Of a stretch of 64,000 nucleotides of DNA, positions 1 to 11,475 are shown piece by piece. The position numbers and the translations under genes are program-made. Positions within the stretch are counted from its first letter, which is position 1. Each line of letters starts with the position of its first letter. Source of the DNA: Candidula unifasciata (taxonomy: Eukaryota; Mollusca; Gastropoda; Stylommatophora; Geomitridae); assembly GCA_905116865.2 (NCBI GenBank), contig CAJHNH020000713.1:253501-317500 (forward strand), written 5' to 3'. Under the pieces are notes generated by a model, which did not search any database, had not been told where the DNA came from, and saw only the letters and a program-made list of their open reading frames with translations.

Positions 1-111
1 AAGTACTCACTACAGAATAAGACATCACAACTGGTCGCAGTTTCGAGGGAATCTTTTATCGAACAACTTCTATCAGGAGGCAGATGATAGCCATCCTGCA
101 GTTCACAACTC

Positions 112-285
112 CATGGCTGGCTTTTTACCCCACTTGGACATCACACTGAGCGATAAACACCTGGTGACACAATCGGACGAGGATCACCCATGGAGAGGTC
201 CCAGAAACCCCGTTCAACAGTTAGGTTATATTAGTGCTCCTGGCAACAACCGGGGAAGGGGGGGGGGGGTCAAAATATTTAAAAA
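112..285 (+). mobile_element. Family A interspersed repeat, copy 1
   Basis: Carries the family A core seen in about eleven places: a TACCCCACxxGGACATCACAC block, then AGCGATAAACACC, a GAGGATCACC block and AGAGGTCCCAGAAACC. The distal part is decayed and ends in a poly-G run near 258-270, where other copies read GTGGGGCTTCAAA. No coding capacity and no tRNA-type A/B boxes are visible. The class of element is unknown to me. Confidence 0.7.
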
Positions 286-1084
286 TTCTTCCCACATGGT
301 GACAGGGATTTGTCTCTTGACACAACCCCCGCCCCCACCCCCTTTCCCTCCCTCAGTGCCGTCTTAACGTTTCACGTCGCTCCAGATAAAAACCAAAGAC
401 ACGGAACTTAGAAATATATAAACATCGCAGTTTCGATACTCACAAACCGTCGGGCAAGTTGCAAAATGTGGAAGTAATCACGCAAGTGAGCGGTGACGAC
501 ACGAGAAAGGAGAAAATGGTAAAAGCGTTGAAAATAAGGAATACATGACACATCCCCACAACATAGGACAGGCAACGCGACCGGCCGCGGTATGAATTGG
601 AGGGCAAGGAACTCTCTCCGTGCGGGAAAGTTCCTCAATATACCTTTTCATTAAAAGATATTTGCGAATTAAATAGGTAAGAGTTTACCTCGCATATACA
701 TGAGAATTGTTTTACTTTTTTTTAAAAAAATAATAATTCTGGACAAATTAAATCATTTCGCTATCTTTGCTCTCAATCCCTACTGGTTTGGCTTTCATTC
801 TTATAATTCAGTTCACACACGCGCGCACATACTCACAAACAGTCCTATACGCACACATACATCATTCACACCACACAAACTGGTTTCGGGATGCAGTACG
901 GGGGAGAAAAAAAGTGGGAAGGGGCGGGGTGGGGGCGGTATTCACCAGATACCAGTAAAAGGGATATAATCGAAATACAAATGTGTTTTATATTAGTTGT
1001 TTCCCTCGATGAACATGAACCTAAACGACGAAGTCAATACCAGAAGGCCAGTGGTCTCAACCCTTTGTCAGGTCGCGCCCACCT

Positions 1085-1250
1085 TGAGTATATGGCGATA
1101 CCTGTACGTCCCCTTTGAGTATTTGGCAGGATCCCCATACCTCTCTTGGTTATATGGTCAGAGCCCACTTCTCTTAGATATATGGCAAAATCTTTACACC
1201 TCTCTTTTGTATATGGCAAGACCCCGATGCCTCCCTTGAGTATATTACAC
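1085..1250. repeat. Degenerate ~31-bp tandem repeat, about 5 units
   Basis: Units begin TATGG(C/T) and end in CTCT(T)-like then GTATA or GATATA. Spacing is about 28-33 bp. The units are strongly diverged, so the array looks old. A poly-C tract follows at 1253-1270. Confidence 0.55.
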
Positions 1251-1564
1251 CCTTCCCCCCCCCCCCCCCCTTTTTCCACCCTTATCCGACCGAACAAAAT
1301 AAGATTAAAAAGTGAAGGGCAATAGATTCAGCAAAAGTTCTTGTGACAAAATTGACTGCTTTTAGGAATACCACCGATGTAAATCCTCAAAGAATCACAC
1401 ACAAAAATTTCAATATTCATCAACATTTGGACATATTTACCGGTGCTGCTTATGACTAGTGTCCCTCTGGCCCAGTCGGTCACTTGCATATTTTTTCTAC
1501 CAATGATTGACTATGCGATTATACAACAGATACAGTAGTAAGGTCCCTTTTCCACGCCTTTAGA

Positions 1565-1790
1565 CGTATTGGGAGTTAAGGAACGTGAATATACCTACTG
1601 GCACTTGATGGGTGATGTGGTCAGCATCACGTCGGCCGCCTTTACTTCCCAGAAATGCACATGGTACCCACTCAAGGCCGGGTCGACCAAGGAGACAAGG
1701 TCATTTTTGAAACAAGTCATGCTCCTTTAGGACGCGAACCCACGACTTTCCAATCCGCAGGCGGGCTTCTAGCCACTAACGTCTCAAACA
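1565..1790 (-). mobile_element. SINE family C, tRNA-headed, copy 1
   Basis: On the minus strand it has a tRNA-like head with A-box-like TGGCTAGAAGCCCGCC and B-box-like GTGGGTTCGCGTCC. The body follows, with the GTCGACC...GAGTGGGTACC, GGAAGTAAAGGCGGCC and TGATGCTGACCACATCACCC blocks shared by about a dozen copies. The tRNA-derived head and conserved body are the standard plan of a Pol III SINE. Confidence 0.75.
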
Positions 1791-1799
1791 CTTTCATTA

Positions 1800-2520
1800 T
1801 AAAACACATGGTAATAGATAACTGTAACTTACCTAGCGTTTTCTGTACACGTATTCATCTGACACAGCATTGCACCGGCCAGCGCAGCTCATGTTCTGTC
1901 ACAGCTCGAGCCAAAAGCCAAAGGAACGAACGCGTGAATGAAATAAAAATTGACATCACTGCAAGGGGACATTCTCACGTCTACACCGTCCCCACCCTCA
2001 GTAGCCAACGAAAAGTTAGCATGCCAATAGCACCAGTTACAACCTGATTAATAGTCCGCCTGTGTTTTACTCTCAGTGTTGAATATCTTGCAGAACCTCT
2101 TCTCACCCATGTTGTAGCAGTCCTTCAATGTATGCATTCTCTGTTCCAATGCACTGTCTACTATACAGCCAAATGATCCTATAAAATGGACACACAGTCT
2201 GTCAATGCTTCACACGAATCGTGTCTCGAATAGACTTCACTTATTCGCTTATTTCCACAGACCTCCATGCTTGATTGCTTTTCCTCATCTATTCATTCCT
2301 CTCACGGGATTCACTCATCCCTCAACTATTCTATGCCTTGCACTCAGAATGCTTTTCATGTTGCCCTAACCAATATTAGACGCCATCTCACTACTACGAA
2401 CAGGTTTTCCTCTTTTTACCGCTAAGTCAAATTTTGTGTCCATCTTTTAGTTCCCTATCGGCATCGCTAGATTCATCATTATCATCATAAATTTTACCAA
2501 TTATACCTTTTTAGTCCCCA
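1800..2520. other. No recognisable gene
   Basis: AT-rich, with stops in all frames apart from short open stretches on the minus strand ending near 2044. I recognise no domain, RNA gene or repeat family here. Confidence 0.5.
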
Positions 2521-2524
2521 TGAG

Positions 2525-2720
2525 GAATGCAATTTTTTGTTGATTTCTTTTTAAGCCCCAGCCTAGCTTCTGTCGGGGGCCCTGAATATAGCCGGGGCAT
2601 AGATATGGCCTAACTACTAAAAGAGGTTTCTAGGACCTCTCCACTGGTGATCCTCATCCGCATGGTAGCACTTTGTGTCACCGGGTGTTTACCGCTTGCG
2701 TGATGTCCTGGTGGGGTACT
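2525..2720 (-). mobile_element. Family A repeat, copy 2
   Basis: Reverse-complement family A copy: GAAGCCCC-like block, CAGGGGCC/AATATAG block, GGTTTCTAGGACCTCTCC, GATCCTCATCCGCATGGT, CACTTTGTGTCA and GTGATGTCCTGGTGGGGTA in the order expected on the opposite strand. Confidence 0.75.
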
Positions 2721-3194
2721 ACCAACCTTCAGCATGAATTAGCATGTCCTTGACGGGACGTCGCCCTCGTTATGGCAGGCTCGACAGTTGATCTGTCTCT
2801 AGCCAGTTCTCCAGCCCTATGTGCTTTCTTAGCCAATGCATCTTGAATGTCTTGTGTCCACTTAACGGAGATAAGTCTCTGCCTCGTTCTCCGGAAACGG
2901 TACGACCCCCATCGATGTTCTCTCAATGTCACCATAACGTTAAGTATATGGAAAATAACTTAGTTTTTCTAACAGGGTGCTGTTTTTGAGCCAATTCTCG
3001 TCGATACTCAGATCATGTCCGATGCTTCTTGGTTCATAGTATTTCAAGAATGTTTCTGTTGCTTCAACGCTTCAATTTGTTTATTGAGTAACCGGGTAAG
3101 AATGCGTGACCTCATCCTAAGTAGCTACAGGCAAGAGGCATGATCTCAGAATGTTTACTTTTAACTCGCAGGTAGATGTAGCGCCATAGGTTCT

Positions 3195-3640
3195 TTATAC
3201 TAGGGTGTCAGTGCAGAGTTGTCATCATCGCTTCGGAGGTCCCGGGTAGTTTGCGTCCTTTTAGATATTTTCTCCATGTATGCAGGTATATTGGGAAACT
3301 AGCAGATAGATAAACTGGCTGGCTCAGCACCACTTGGTGTTGAATTGATCTATGACAAGCTAGATGTTGTTGGGGGCCATTTGGGAGCGAGTGAACATTG
3401 CGAAGGCACAAACAGATCATTACGGTCTGAGGATAATGGCGCTACGAGTAGTTACCAATGAATCTGACCGACGCTCAAAATTCAAGGGAAAGGCGAGACG
3501 GATGTACAATCAGCCAGTGCTGGTACCATCGTAATTGAAACTCTTCGCTTGCTGTTGAAGATGGGAATGGAGTGCTCATGGGGGTGTTCCAAGTGTTATG
3601 ATGTCGATTCTTAATTGTTCCAGAACTTGAATTTTGCGAG
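3195..3640 (+). mobile_element. Family G retroelement 3'-end copy
   Basis: Runs from a TCATCGCTTCGGAGGTCC block through CACTTGGTGTTGAATTGA, an AATGGCGCTACGAG block and GCGAGACGGATGTACAATC to TGATGTCGATTCTTA. These blocks recur in the same order in at least ten places. The longest related copy (28.5-29.2 kb) has an RNase H-like segment upstream of the same blocks, so this is probably the 3' part of a decayed retroelement pol gene. This copy has stops and frameshifts. Confidence 0.6.
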
Positions 3641-3644
3641 TACA

Positions 3645-4460
3645 TTCGCTGTACAGATCTGGCAAAAAGAATAATAATTTAACTACCTCACTACCAAGCA
3701 GTTTTTTTTTCTTCAACCCCTTATCCTATTGTGTTGTGCTTAAAATAGCAATAAGCACTTGCTTGAGAAGTTTCACAGGTTTATTTCGCTGCTGCCTCTG
3801 CTCATGAGACTAAAGGGAATTCCATAATAGGTCTAGCTGCTTCAGTGTAGACTTATCTTAATTTTTTTTTCATTAGCTTTCCACTATTTTTCTTTCAGTT
3901 TTTTTTTTTTTTTTTAATTAAATAAGTCTGTATAGCTTTTCACTGAATTTGTTTTTCTTCTTATGAGTTTGGCTTAAGAGCGAGGACCAGGCAGCTTCAG
4001 CAGCATGCTTTGTTCCAAACACTGGTGTTAACTGTCTTTTAGAGTAAACAAGGCGGGACGAGTCAGGAATCATGCTGTGTGAGCAACATATGGCGGCTAC
4101 TGTAATGCCCAAGTTGTGTGCTATTGAGAGGAGTAACTTTATCACTGGCCTTAACTGACTGTGATTCCTAGGCTTCCCTATGACACATTATATAACACTA
4201 TCACTTTCTAAAGGATAGGGGCTGTTGGGGTGTTTTCAACTGCCATCTAAGCAGCATCGAGAAACATTGGCCTTATATAGTTCTCGTAAATGAAGGCTTT
4301 TAAAGATATCCTGGTTTCGACATTTTAGTAATGACAGTTACATAAGCCACGAACAAATTTAACACTTTTCGACACCCTCTCTTAATTTTACTGACTTGCT
4401 TAAAAAAATGTTTATTTCAATGCTCTCCAAGATGTAGGAATTTAAATCAACTGTGTCCGA
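3645..4460. other. No recognisable gene
   Basis: AT-rich sequence with several T-homopolymers. A 75-codon minus-strand open stretch at 3918-4145 has no motif I recognise and no splice context worth calling. Confidence 0.5.
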
Positions 4461-4464
4461 CGCT

Positions 4465-5795
4465 TTTCGAGATGCTGAATTTATTTCAACACTCTCTGAG
4501 ATTCAGGGATTTGTTTCAGCTCTCTCTGGGATGCTTGATTTATTTCAACTCTCTCCGGGATGCTTGATTTATTTCAACTCTCTCAGGGATGCTTGATTTA
4601 TTTCAACTCTCTCAGGGATGCTTTATTTATTTCAACTCTCTTTGGGATGCTTGGATTTATTTCAACTCTCTCCTAGATGCTTGATTTATTTCAACCCTCT
4701 CCGGGATGCTTGATTTATTTTAACTTTCTCCCGGGTGTTTGATTTAACTTTCTCCGGGATGCTTGATTTATTTTAACTCTCTCCGAGATGGAAGGATTTA
4801 TTTCAACTCTCTCCGAGATGCAAGGATTAATTTCAACTCTCTCCGAGATGCAAGGATTTATTTTAATACTCTCCAAGATGGAAGGATTTATTTCAACTCT
4901 CTCCAAGATGCAGTTATTTATTTTAACTCTCTCCGAGATGCAGGGATTTATTTTAACACTCTCTGATATGCATGGATTTTATTTCAACTCTCTCCAAGAT
5001 GCAGGGATTTATTTTAACACTCTCTGATTTGCATGAATTTATTTCAACTCTCTCCGAGATGCAGGGATTTATTTTAACACTCTCTGATATGCATGGATTT
5101 ATTTCAACTCTCTCTGAGATGCAGTGATTTATTTCAACACTCTCCGAGATGCAGGGACTTATTTCAACACTCTCCGAGATGCAGGGATTTATCTCAACAC
5201 TCTCCGAGATACAGGGATTTATTATAACTCTCTCCGAGATACAGGGATTTACTATAACTCTCTCTGAGGTGCAGGAATTTATTTAAACTCTCTCTGAGAT
5301 GCAGGGATTTATTTAAACTCTTTGATTTGCAGGGATTTATTTCAACTCTCCGAGATGCAGGGATTTATTCCAACACTCTCCGAGGTGCAGAGATTTATTT
5401 CAACACTCTCTGAGATGTAGGGATTTTTTTCAACTCTCTCCGAGATGCAGGGATTTATTTAAACTCTCTCCGAGATGCAGGAATTTATTTAAACTCTCTC
5501 CGAGATGCAGGGATTTATTTAAACTCTCTCCGAGATGCAGGGATTTATTTAAACTCTCTGATATGCAGGGATTTATTTCAACATTTTCCGAGATACAGGG
5601 ATTTATTATAACTCTCTCCGAGATACAGGGATTTATTATAACTCTCTCCGAGATGCATGAATTTATTTCAACTCTCTGATATGCAGGGATTTATTTAAAC
5701 TCTCTGATATGCATGGATTTATTTCAACTCTCTGATATGCATGGATTTATTTCAACTCTCTGATATGCAGGGATTTATTTAAACTCTCAGAGGCT
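4465..5795. repeat. Minisatellite, ~30-bp unit, about 43 units
   Basis: Unit reads roughly GGGATTTATTTCAACTCT then CTCCGAGATGCA. Unit length varies from 24 to 32 bp by loss of the CTCTCCGAG segment. The left end (4465-4780) is more diverged, with GATGCTTGATTTA variants; the right end is more homogeneous. The periodicity keeps some frames open, which I treat as an artefact. Confidence 0.95.
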
Positions 5796-5799
5796 CATA

Positions 5800-6585
5800 C
5801 ATTTTTAGCCCTTTCTTAGTCTCTTCAAGAAGGCCATCCTAGAAACGATTTCCCAACTATTGTTACTTTTTAAATGTATCATGTAGTAAATGACAATTTG
5901 GTGGCCGTGGCCGAGTAGTCGCTAGACACTGACTTGATCCTATTATCTTGGGTTTGAATACTCATCCAAGGGAACTTTCACCAATGACATGGTTTTCCAT
6001 CTCGACCTAGTCCACAACAGGTACCAGGAAACATCACGGAAAGTAAAAACGATCAACATGATTGTTGACCACATCAATCAGAGATCTGGCACAGTGTTCT
6101 TCAACCCATGGGCGGTGGCCCATTGGTGGCCCAAGGAAAAGTCGCTTTAGGCTGCCAAATAAATTCTGCTTACTCACGTAACGTAGTAGGGTTGGTGGTT
6201 GTTCTCTTCCAGTCTGTAGGATTAACATCTCAGGGACATCCTGTCTGTGTGAAAAGACTTTCTCAGACATGACAATAGTAAAAACCAAACGGGAAAATGG
6301 ATGTTACTGTAGTGTTTTATAAATCAGACACAACGATCCAACCACATATATTAGATGTTTAAACCACTAAACAGCAGCAGATGTCACATTAGCTGACAAC
6401 TGTAATTTTGTGACATCAGATTTAACAAATAAACTGCCATCTACATTTTATTTTTGTTCCGGTGTTCGCTTAGCTGCCAGATGGGCAGCGAAACAATTTT
6501 CCCAGTGTTTTTGGGCCGCAGATGTAAAAAGGATGAGGAACACTGAGCTAGCAGCATATGCCCGTTGGGTCAATGGCAACTGTTG
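5800..6585. other. Mostly unrecognised; tRNA-like segment at 5900-5970
   Basis: At 5900-5970 there is GTGGCCGTGGCCGAGTAG followed by GGGTTTGAATACTC, a pattern like the A and B boxes of a tRNA-derived SINE head. I see no family C body behind it. The rest (5980-6585) shows nothing I can name. Confidence 0.35.
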
Positions 6586-6587
6586 TA

Positions 6588-6845
6588 TCCTTCGGTGACT
6601 GGGTCGCCCACAGGCTGGCTGGTTGATGACTTCGTTGCCGATCGAGACAGTATTTGGGTCTATTTTTTTAAAATCACATCAACACTGTGGGAGTCCTTTT
6701 CAGGGCTCTTGATAGACTGCAATGCTAAGCCATTTAATATGGCGCATATATCTAGTCACAATTATAACCTAAAGCTCCCCCTTCGGGGATGCTAGCTGAA
6801 CGTGACGATTTTTTTTTTTCAGCAACGCACCTACCTACCTAAGTG
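6588..6845 (+). mobile_element. Family D repeat, copy 1
   Basis: One of three same-orientation copies. Shared blocks in order: GACTGGGTCGCCCACAGGCT, GACTTCG, TATTTGGGTCT, CAACACTGTGGGAGTCC, ATATGGCGCATAT, CTAGTCACAATTATAACCTA, AGCTCCCCCTTCGGGGATGC, a T-run, then GCACCTACCTACC. About 255 bp. No coding capacity. Probably a non-autonomous retroposon, but its class is not shown by the sequence. Confidence 0.7.
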
Positions 6846-6964
6846 TTGTATTATAACCAGCTGATGATATGTTGATGAATTTAGAAAGGTAGTTGATACA
6901 GGATCACCAATTTATTTTAATTTTTATATCTTCATTTTTAAATCAGCTGCAGTTCTATCTTTAG

Positions 6965-7363
6965 TGCAACATGTCGCCACAGAACTGCTCCTTTCATGTG
7001 CCGGAGAACACCACACAAACCCTATCGTCACCCTGTGTGGACAAGGAACCACCAGCACTCTCGGTGAAATCAACAACATGCACGCATATTACATGCATAA
7101 ACACTGCAGCAGGTGCCAACACCTGCAGTCCACCTCTAGAATTGCAGTTCGTTGTGGACGCTGGCAGAGCTTATGATAACCCAACAGCTGCACAAGTATT
7201 ACTGCACAAGGCCTACTGTCACTTCAATAGCAATCAGTCATCCACCATTTTCAGCGTTCTTTCAGAATCATGTGTGAAGTGTAAGAACTTTTTGTCTCCA
7301 CAAATGCAGATGCAACTGCTGATAATTTTCAACAGTTCCAGAGACAGAAAAGCAGCAGAATAA
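6965..7363 (+). CDS. Candidate terminal exon or short ORF, unknown product
   Basis: I do not recognise this product. The frame is open for about 133 codons to TAA at 7361-7363. It follows TCTATCTTTAG, a plausible 3' splice site with a pyrimidine-rich stretch before it, in the frame TGC AAC ATG, so it could be a last exon in phase 0 or an ORF starting at 6971. The translation has about nine cysteines and several N-glycosylation-type motifs (NCS, NTT, NQS, NSS), which would fit an extracellular tail. No signal peptide or membrane segment is visible. Repeats lie on both sides (family D upstream, family A downstream), so a chance ORF is quite possible. Confidence 0.25.
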   Translation, partial: CNMSPQNCSFHVPENTTQTLSSPCVDKEPPALSVKSTTCTHITCINTAAGANTCSPPLELQFVVDAGRAYDNPTAAQVLLHKAYCHFNSNQSSTIFSVLSESCVKCKNFLSPQMQMQLLIIFNSSRDRKAAE

Positions 7364-7423
7364 TATGTCACCATAAGTGTTTATTTAGGACAACACACGC
7401 ATAATTTGGGGCAAAATGTTCAA

Positions 7424-7440
7424 TGACTGGTCGACGTTCT

Positions 7441-7482
<42 letters not shown>

Positions 7483-7675
7483 ACGAGGACATCACACCAA
7501 GCGATAAACACCCTGTGACACAAAATGTCACATTTTGGATGAGGATCACCCAGGGACAGGTCACAGAAACCCCGTTCAACCCATAGGTTGGGTTACATTA
7601 GGGCCCCTGGCAACAGCCAGCGTGGGGCTTTGAATACGACAAACTGTGTCCCACATTGGGACGGAATAACTGTTT
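7424..7675 (+). mobile_element. Family A repeat, copy 3, with expanded poly-C
   Basis: Starts GACTGGTCGACGTTCTA, matching the GACTGACTGACTTTCTA start of cleaner copies. It then has about 41 C residues (roughly 7442-7482) where those copies have CCCC, then ACGAGGACATCACACC and the usual blocks to GTGGGGCTTTGAAT. Confidence 0.8.
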
Positions 7676-7789
7676 AAAAAAAAATATTGTGGCATACATA
7701 CGTGCACAAAAACCAATAACCAAGGCTGTATCAAGGATCTATGATAACACTGCCGAAATTTATTTTACAAGCCTCTTCCCCCAACTAGC

Positions 7790-8050
7790 GGCGTCCGCGG
7801 CTTAGGCGTTGCGAGTCCGACTCGTAATTTCAATGTACTGCGATCGAAACCCATTGCTGGCTGCGTGGATTTTTACCTTGGTATAGGGCGTCGCAGGTCT
7901 ACCCAGCCTAAAATGGGTACCGGGATGGCTGTCCTGGGGAAGTAAAGACGGCCGGCGTAATGCTGACCACATTACCCACCTAGTGCCTATGTTCTGTAAA
8001 AAAACATGGGCGCTCTTCCCATTTACCTAAAGGCATGAAAAGGATTCTTT
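7790..8050 (+). mobile_element. SINE family C, copy 2
   Basis: Diverged head (B-box-like GCGATCGAAACCC), then the family C body: GGTCTACCCAGCCTAAAATG, GGGTACCGGGATGG, GTAAAGACGGCCGGCGTAAT, GCTGACCACATTACCCACC and TAAAGGCATGAAAAGGA. The head differs from the main C copies, so it may be a subfamily. Confidence 0.7.
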
Positions 8051-8059
8051 TTTCTTTAC

Positions 8060-8651
8060 TTTCCTCAGCTAAACTTCAACACTGCTAGTCTTTTACAGAC
8101 AATAAACAGTAAGCTGTGCAATTTTGCCTCCCCCAAAAATGCTGCCGCCCCGTGTCTAAATACGGCCTGCCAATTGCAAGCAGGCAGCCAACGTTCAAGT
8201 CTGACTTGCAATGATTTTTTTTTTCCCTCAGTGTGGTTCCCTCTCTGGTACTAGATAATTTGACACCACAATGACCAGAAGAGAAATGGGTTGGATGTCA
8301 ATCATTTTTTTTTTTGGTTAGCTTTTATTTAAGAACAACATACTTCATGAATTTACAAGTTACATGATGTTTCCTTCTTTGTGTGTGTTTACAAAGGTTT
8401 CCGTTTGTGTATTTACAGACTGTTGCAGTCATATATATTGGGCAACATGTATGAATAAATAACATTCCATTTACATTTATGATACAGTTGATAATGGTCA
8501 TGATATTTTTTTGTATTTATTCTCTCTCTCATTCTCAAGCTCTTTAGACATTTCCAGAAAACCCTTCCTGTCCCCACCTTCTAGAACTGAATGGGCCAAC
8601 AAACTAATAGGCAAGTCTCACATAAAACCATTTGCTCTCTATGTCCATTAG

Positions 8652-8682
<31 letters not shown>

Positions 8683-8825
8683 GGTATTATATGTAAAACA
8701 TTTATTATTCTAGCTTTCACACTTCAGTCGCAACTCACTTTCTAATGACTTAGAAGAAGATGTGCATGGGGGTTCATAACAAAAACAAATGGATGATCCT
8801 CATCGTGTAACAAAGCCTGGTACAT
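8060..8825. other. No recognisable gene
   Basis: AT-rich and low complexity in parts, with T-runs near 8305 and 8658-8683. I see no ORF, RNA gene or shared repeat family. Confidence 0.5.
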
Positions 8826-8829
8826 GATA

Positions 8830-9130
8830 ACAAAACATCTAGTCAGTGAATGGAGGTGGAGGCAGCCACTGCAGCTCTCCATTTGTTTGAGAACCAGCTC
8901 TAAAGACATGATGTGATTGTAACAGACTCACAAAGTAAGCAGTATTTTTTAAAAAGATGTGGTCAGGCATGCTCAATGCAAAGTAGCAAGCACCGCTTCA
9001 GGGGTGGGTAGTTAGCCTCATTTGGATATTTTCCCCGAGGCTTACAGGTGAGTTGGAAACAAACCTGAATAAAGATTGGCTGGATCTGCACCACTAAATG
9101 GTAAATTAATGCATAACAACTAGAAATGGC
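8830..9130 (+). mobile_element. Family G retroelement copy, diverged
   Basis: Contains GAATGGAGGTGGAGGCAG, GTAACAGACTCAC, a GCAAGCACCGCTTCAGGGG block and TAGTTAGCCTCATTTGGATA, the same order as in the family G copies at 9.63 and 28.5 kb. No open frame survives. Confidence 0.55.
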
Positions 9131-9134
9131 CAAG

Positions 9135-9625
9135 ACTCTCTAGGAATGAGTACATAAAAACAGGTCATCACAGTCTGGAACTGCTACTGTCATACGCATC
9201 TGATGTGGTACAGCTGAATATACCAAGCTGTAAATTGTGCAATCTGTTCTTTGTATCTTCATTGTCTAAATTTACCATGAGGAAACACCACTCTGACTTT
9301 CTTAATCAAATACTTGTTTCTGTATGACAGTCTTTGTGTATTTCATGAAACTGTCCTGAATGTGTGTCTGTATCTTTTCTACCATGTAAAAGTTATTAGA
9401 GTAATTACTGTAAGACTGTCTACCATGTATCTGTTCATTAATTCTCTCTTCCATGTCTGTCATTTGCTTTAGTTTCTACATAATTCATGAGGGTTTTTGC
9501 CCAAGTAATGTGATTATCTATATAGATTGCTCTATGTTCAGAGGCAGATAAAGTGTATGGTGGTTTATATAACGGCAAATGGACATCACTTGGTGCAACA
9601 CAGCCTGGCATATGATACCACAACA
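9135..9625. other. No recognisable gene
   Basis: Unique-looking AT-rich sequence. Nothing I can support as a gene or repeat. Confidence 0.45.
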
Positions 9626-9629
9626 ATTA

Positions 9630-11045
9630 GTTTGAGAATGGAGGTGGAGGTGGTCACTGGCTCAAGAGTCAGCTAAGCACTGTGTAACTGACTTGCAGAG
9701 CCCGTTGAGAAAGCTGGAGACAGGTATGCTCCATGCAGAGTGGCAAGCATCACTTCAGAGGTCTTGGGTAGTTAGCATCCTTTAAATATTTTCTCCAGCT
9801 CATGATGTTGTATTGTAAAATGAACAGGTAGACAGACTGGTTGATTCCTCACCAGCTGATGGTGAACTGATGCATGACAGCTGATGGTGAACTAATGCAT
9901 GACAGCTGATAGTGAACTGATGCATGACAGCTGATGGTGAACTGATGCATAACAAGCTGATAGTGAACTGATGCATGACAGCTGATGGTGAACTGAAGCA
10001 TGACAGCTGATGGTGAACTGATGCATGACAGCTGATGGTGAACTGATGCATAACAAGCTGATAGTGAACTAATGCATGACAGCTGATGGTGAACTGACAC
10101 ATGACAGCTGATGGTGAACTGACACATGACAGCTGATGGTGAACTGATGCATGACAGCTGATGGTGAACTGACACATGACAGCTGATGGTGAACTGATGC
10201 ATGACAGCTGATGGTGAACTGACACATGACAGCTGATGGTGAACTGACACATGACAGCTGATGGTGAACTGATGCATGACAGCTGATGGTGAACTGACAC
10301 ATGACAGCTGATGGTGAACTGACACATGACAGCTGATGGTGAACTGATGCATGACAGCTGATGGTGAACTGATGCATGACAGCTGATGGTGAACTGATGC
10401 ATGACAAGCTGATGGTGAACTGATGCATGACAGCTGATGGTGAACTGATGCATGACAGCTGATGGTGAACTGATGCATGACAGCTGATGGTGAACTGATG
10501 CATGACAGCTGATGGTGAACTGACACATGACAGCTGATGGTGAACTGATGCATGACAGCTGATGGTGAACTGATGCATGACAGCTGATGGTGAACTGATG
10601 CATGACAGCTGATGGTGAACTGATGCACGACAGCTGATGGTGTACTGATGCATGACAGCTGATGGTGAACTGATGCACGACAGCTGATGCATGACAGCTG
10701 ATGGTGAACTGATGCATGACAGCTGATGGTGAACTGACGCATGACAGCTGATGGTGAACTGATGCACGACAAGCTAGATATTGTAAGGGTCTTTGGGAGA
10801 AAGTGAACAGTGTGGAGGCATAAATAGATTATTACTATCTGAGGAGAATGGTGCTGCATGGAGTGACTAGGGGATTTGGCTGATGCTTAACACTCTCAAG
10901 TGAAAGATGAAATGAATATATTACAATGAGACTGTTACTAGTACCACTGGAACTGTAACTCTGCACTCGCTGCTGAAGATGGAGATGGAGTGTTTATGGG
11001 AATGTGCTAAATGCTGTGATGCTGGATCTTGATTAATATTCAACA
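9630..11045 (+). mobile_element. Family G retroelement copy split by an internal minisatellite
   Basis: Left part 9630-9855 has GGAGGTGGAGGTGGTCACTG, AGAGTGGCAAGCATCACTTC and TAGTTAGCATCCTTTAAAT. Right part 10,769-11,045 has CAAGCTAGATATTGTAAGGG, the GAGAATGGTGCTGCATGGAG block, ACTCGCTGCTGAAGATGGAG and GTGATGCTGGATCTTGATT. In other family G copies these two parts are contiguous around GGTGGTGAACTGATGTACGA. Here that point is replaced by a ~0.9 kb tandem array. Confidence 0.75.
9856..10768. repeat. Minisatellite, 25-bp unit, about 36 units
   Basis: Unit begins AGCTGATGGTGAACTG and ends ATGCATGAC. Most units are exact, with recurrent variants (ACACATGAC, ATGCACGAC, ATAGTGAACT) and a few 26-bp units (ATGACA>ATAACAAGC). 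Because 25 is not a multiple of 3 and the unit has few stops on the minus strand, three overlapping minus-strand frames stay open for 230-336 codons; I do not regard them as genes. Confidence 0.97.
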
Positions 11046-11264
11046 TTCATTTTAGATTTTACAAAGCTGAGGTACAAGGTGAAAGACAAGAAGAAGAAGA
11101 AGAAAGATGTATGTTTTACATTTTTGCTGAGTGAGCATCTTTTGCTGGGTATTTCCGTATTGTTGTGCTTCACTGCATTCAATAACACTCTTTGGAATCT
11201 ATGTTACTTGTATTGTTCATTCTAGAAAGACCTTCTCAACCGCAGGTCTCAACACAGCAGATAG

Positions 11265-11475
11265 GAATAATGTTTCCTTAAAATTTGCAGTGCATCTGCC
11301 TGAGAGATAAGCAACCAACATTCTGCACATACAATAGTCATATCTGTAAAACAGATGTGCTGACAACACTCAAGTTCTAGAACAAGCCCAGAACTAGACG
11401 AACAACCAGGACTTTGCATCAGAGTTTTACAGCTGATGAATGTGAGGAAGCTGAAGAAGAAGTATTGTTTGCAAG
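11265..11475 (+). mobile_element. Family G upstream segment
   Basis: Contains GCATCTGCCTGAGAGATAAG, ACCAACATTCTGCAC, GACGAACAACCAGGACTTTG and TTTACAGCTGATGAATG. The same blocks occur at 15.3, 28.98-29.2 and 55.0 kb, upstream of the RNase H-like part in the 28.5-29.2 kb copy. Confidence 0.55.

Noticed and set aside
1655..2047. 130-codon plus-strand frame
   Set aside because: Its first part is the reverse strand of a SINE C copy; no motif in the rest.
9856..10768. CRISPR-like direct repeats
   Set aside because: Units are contiguous with no unique spacers, and the context is a eukaryotic retroelement.
9800..10859. Minus-strand frames of 232-336 codons with SCHASVHHQL-type repeats
   Set aside because: They follow entirely from the 25-bp minisatellite, are open in three frames at once and have no non-repeat domain.
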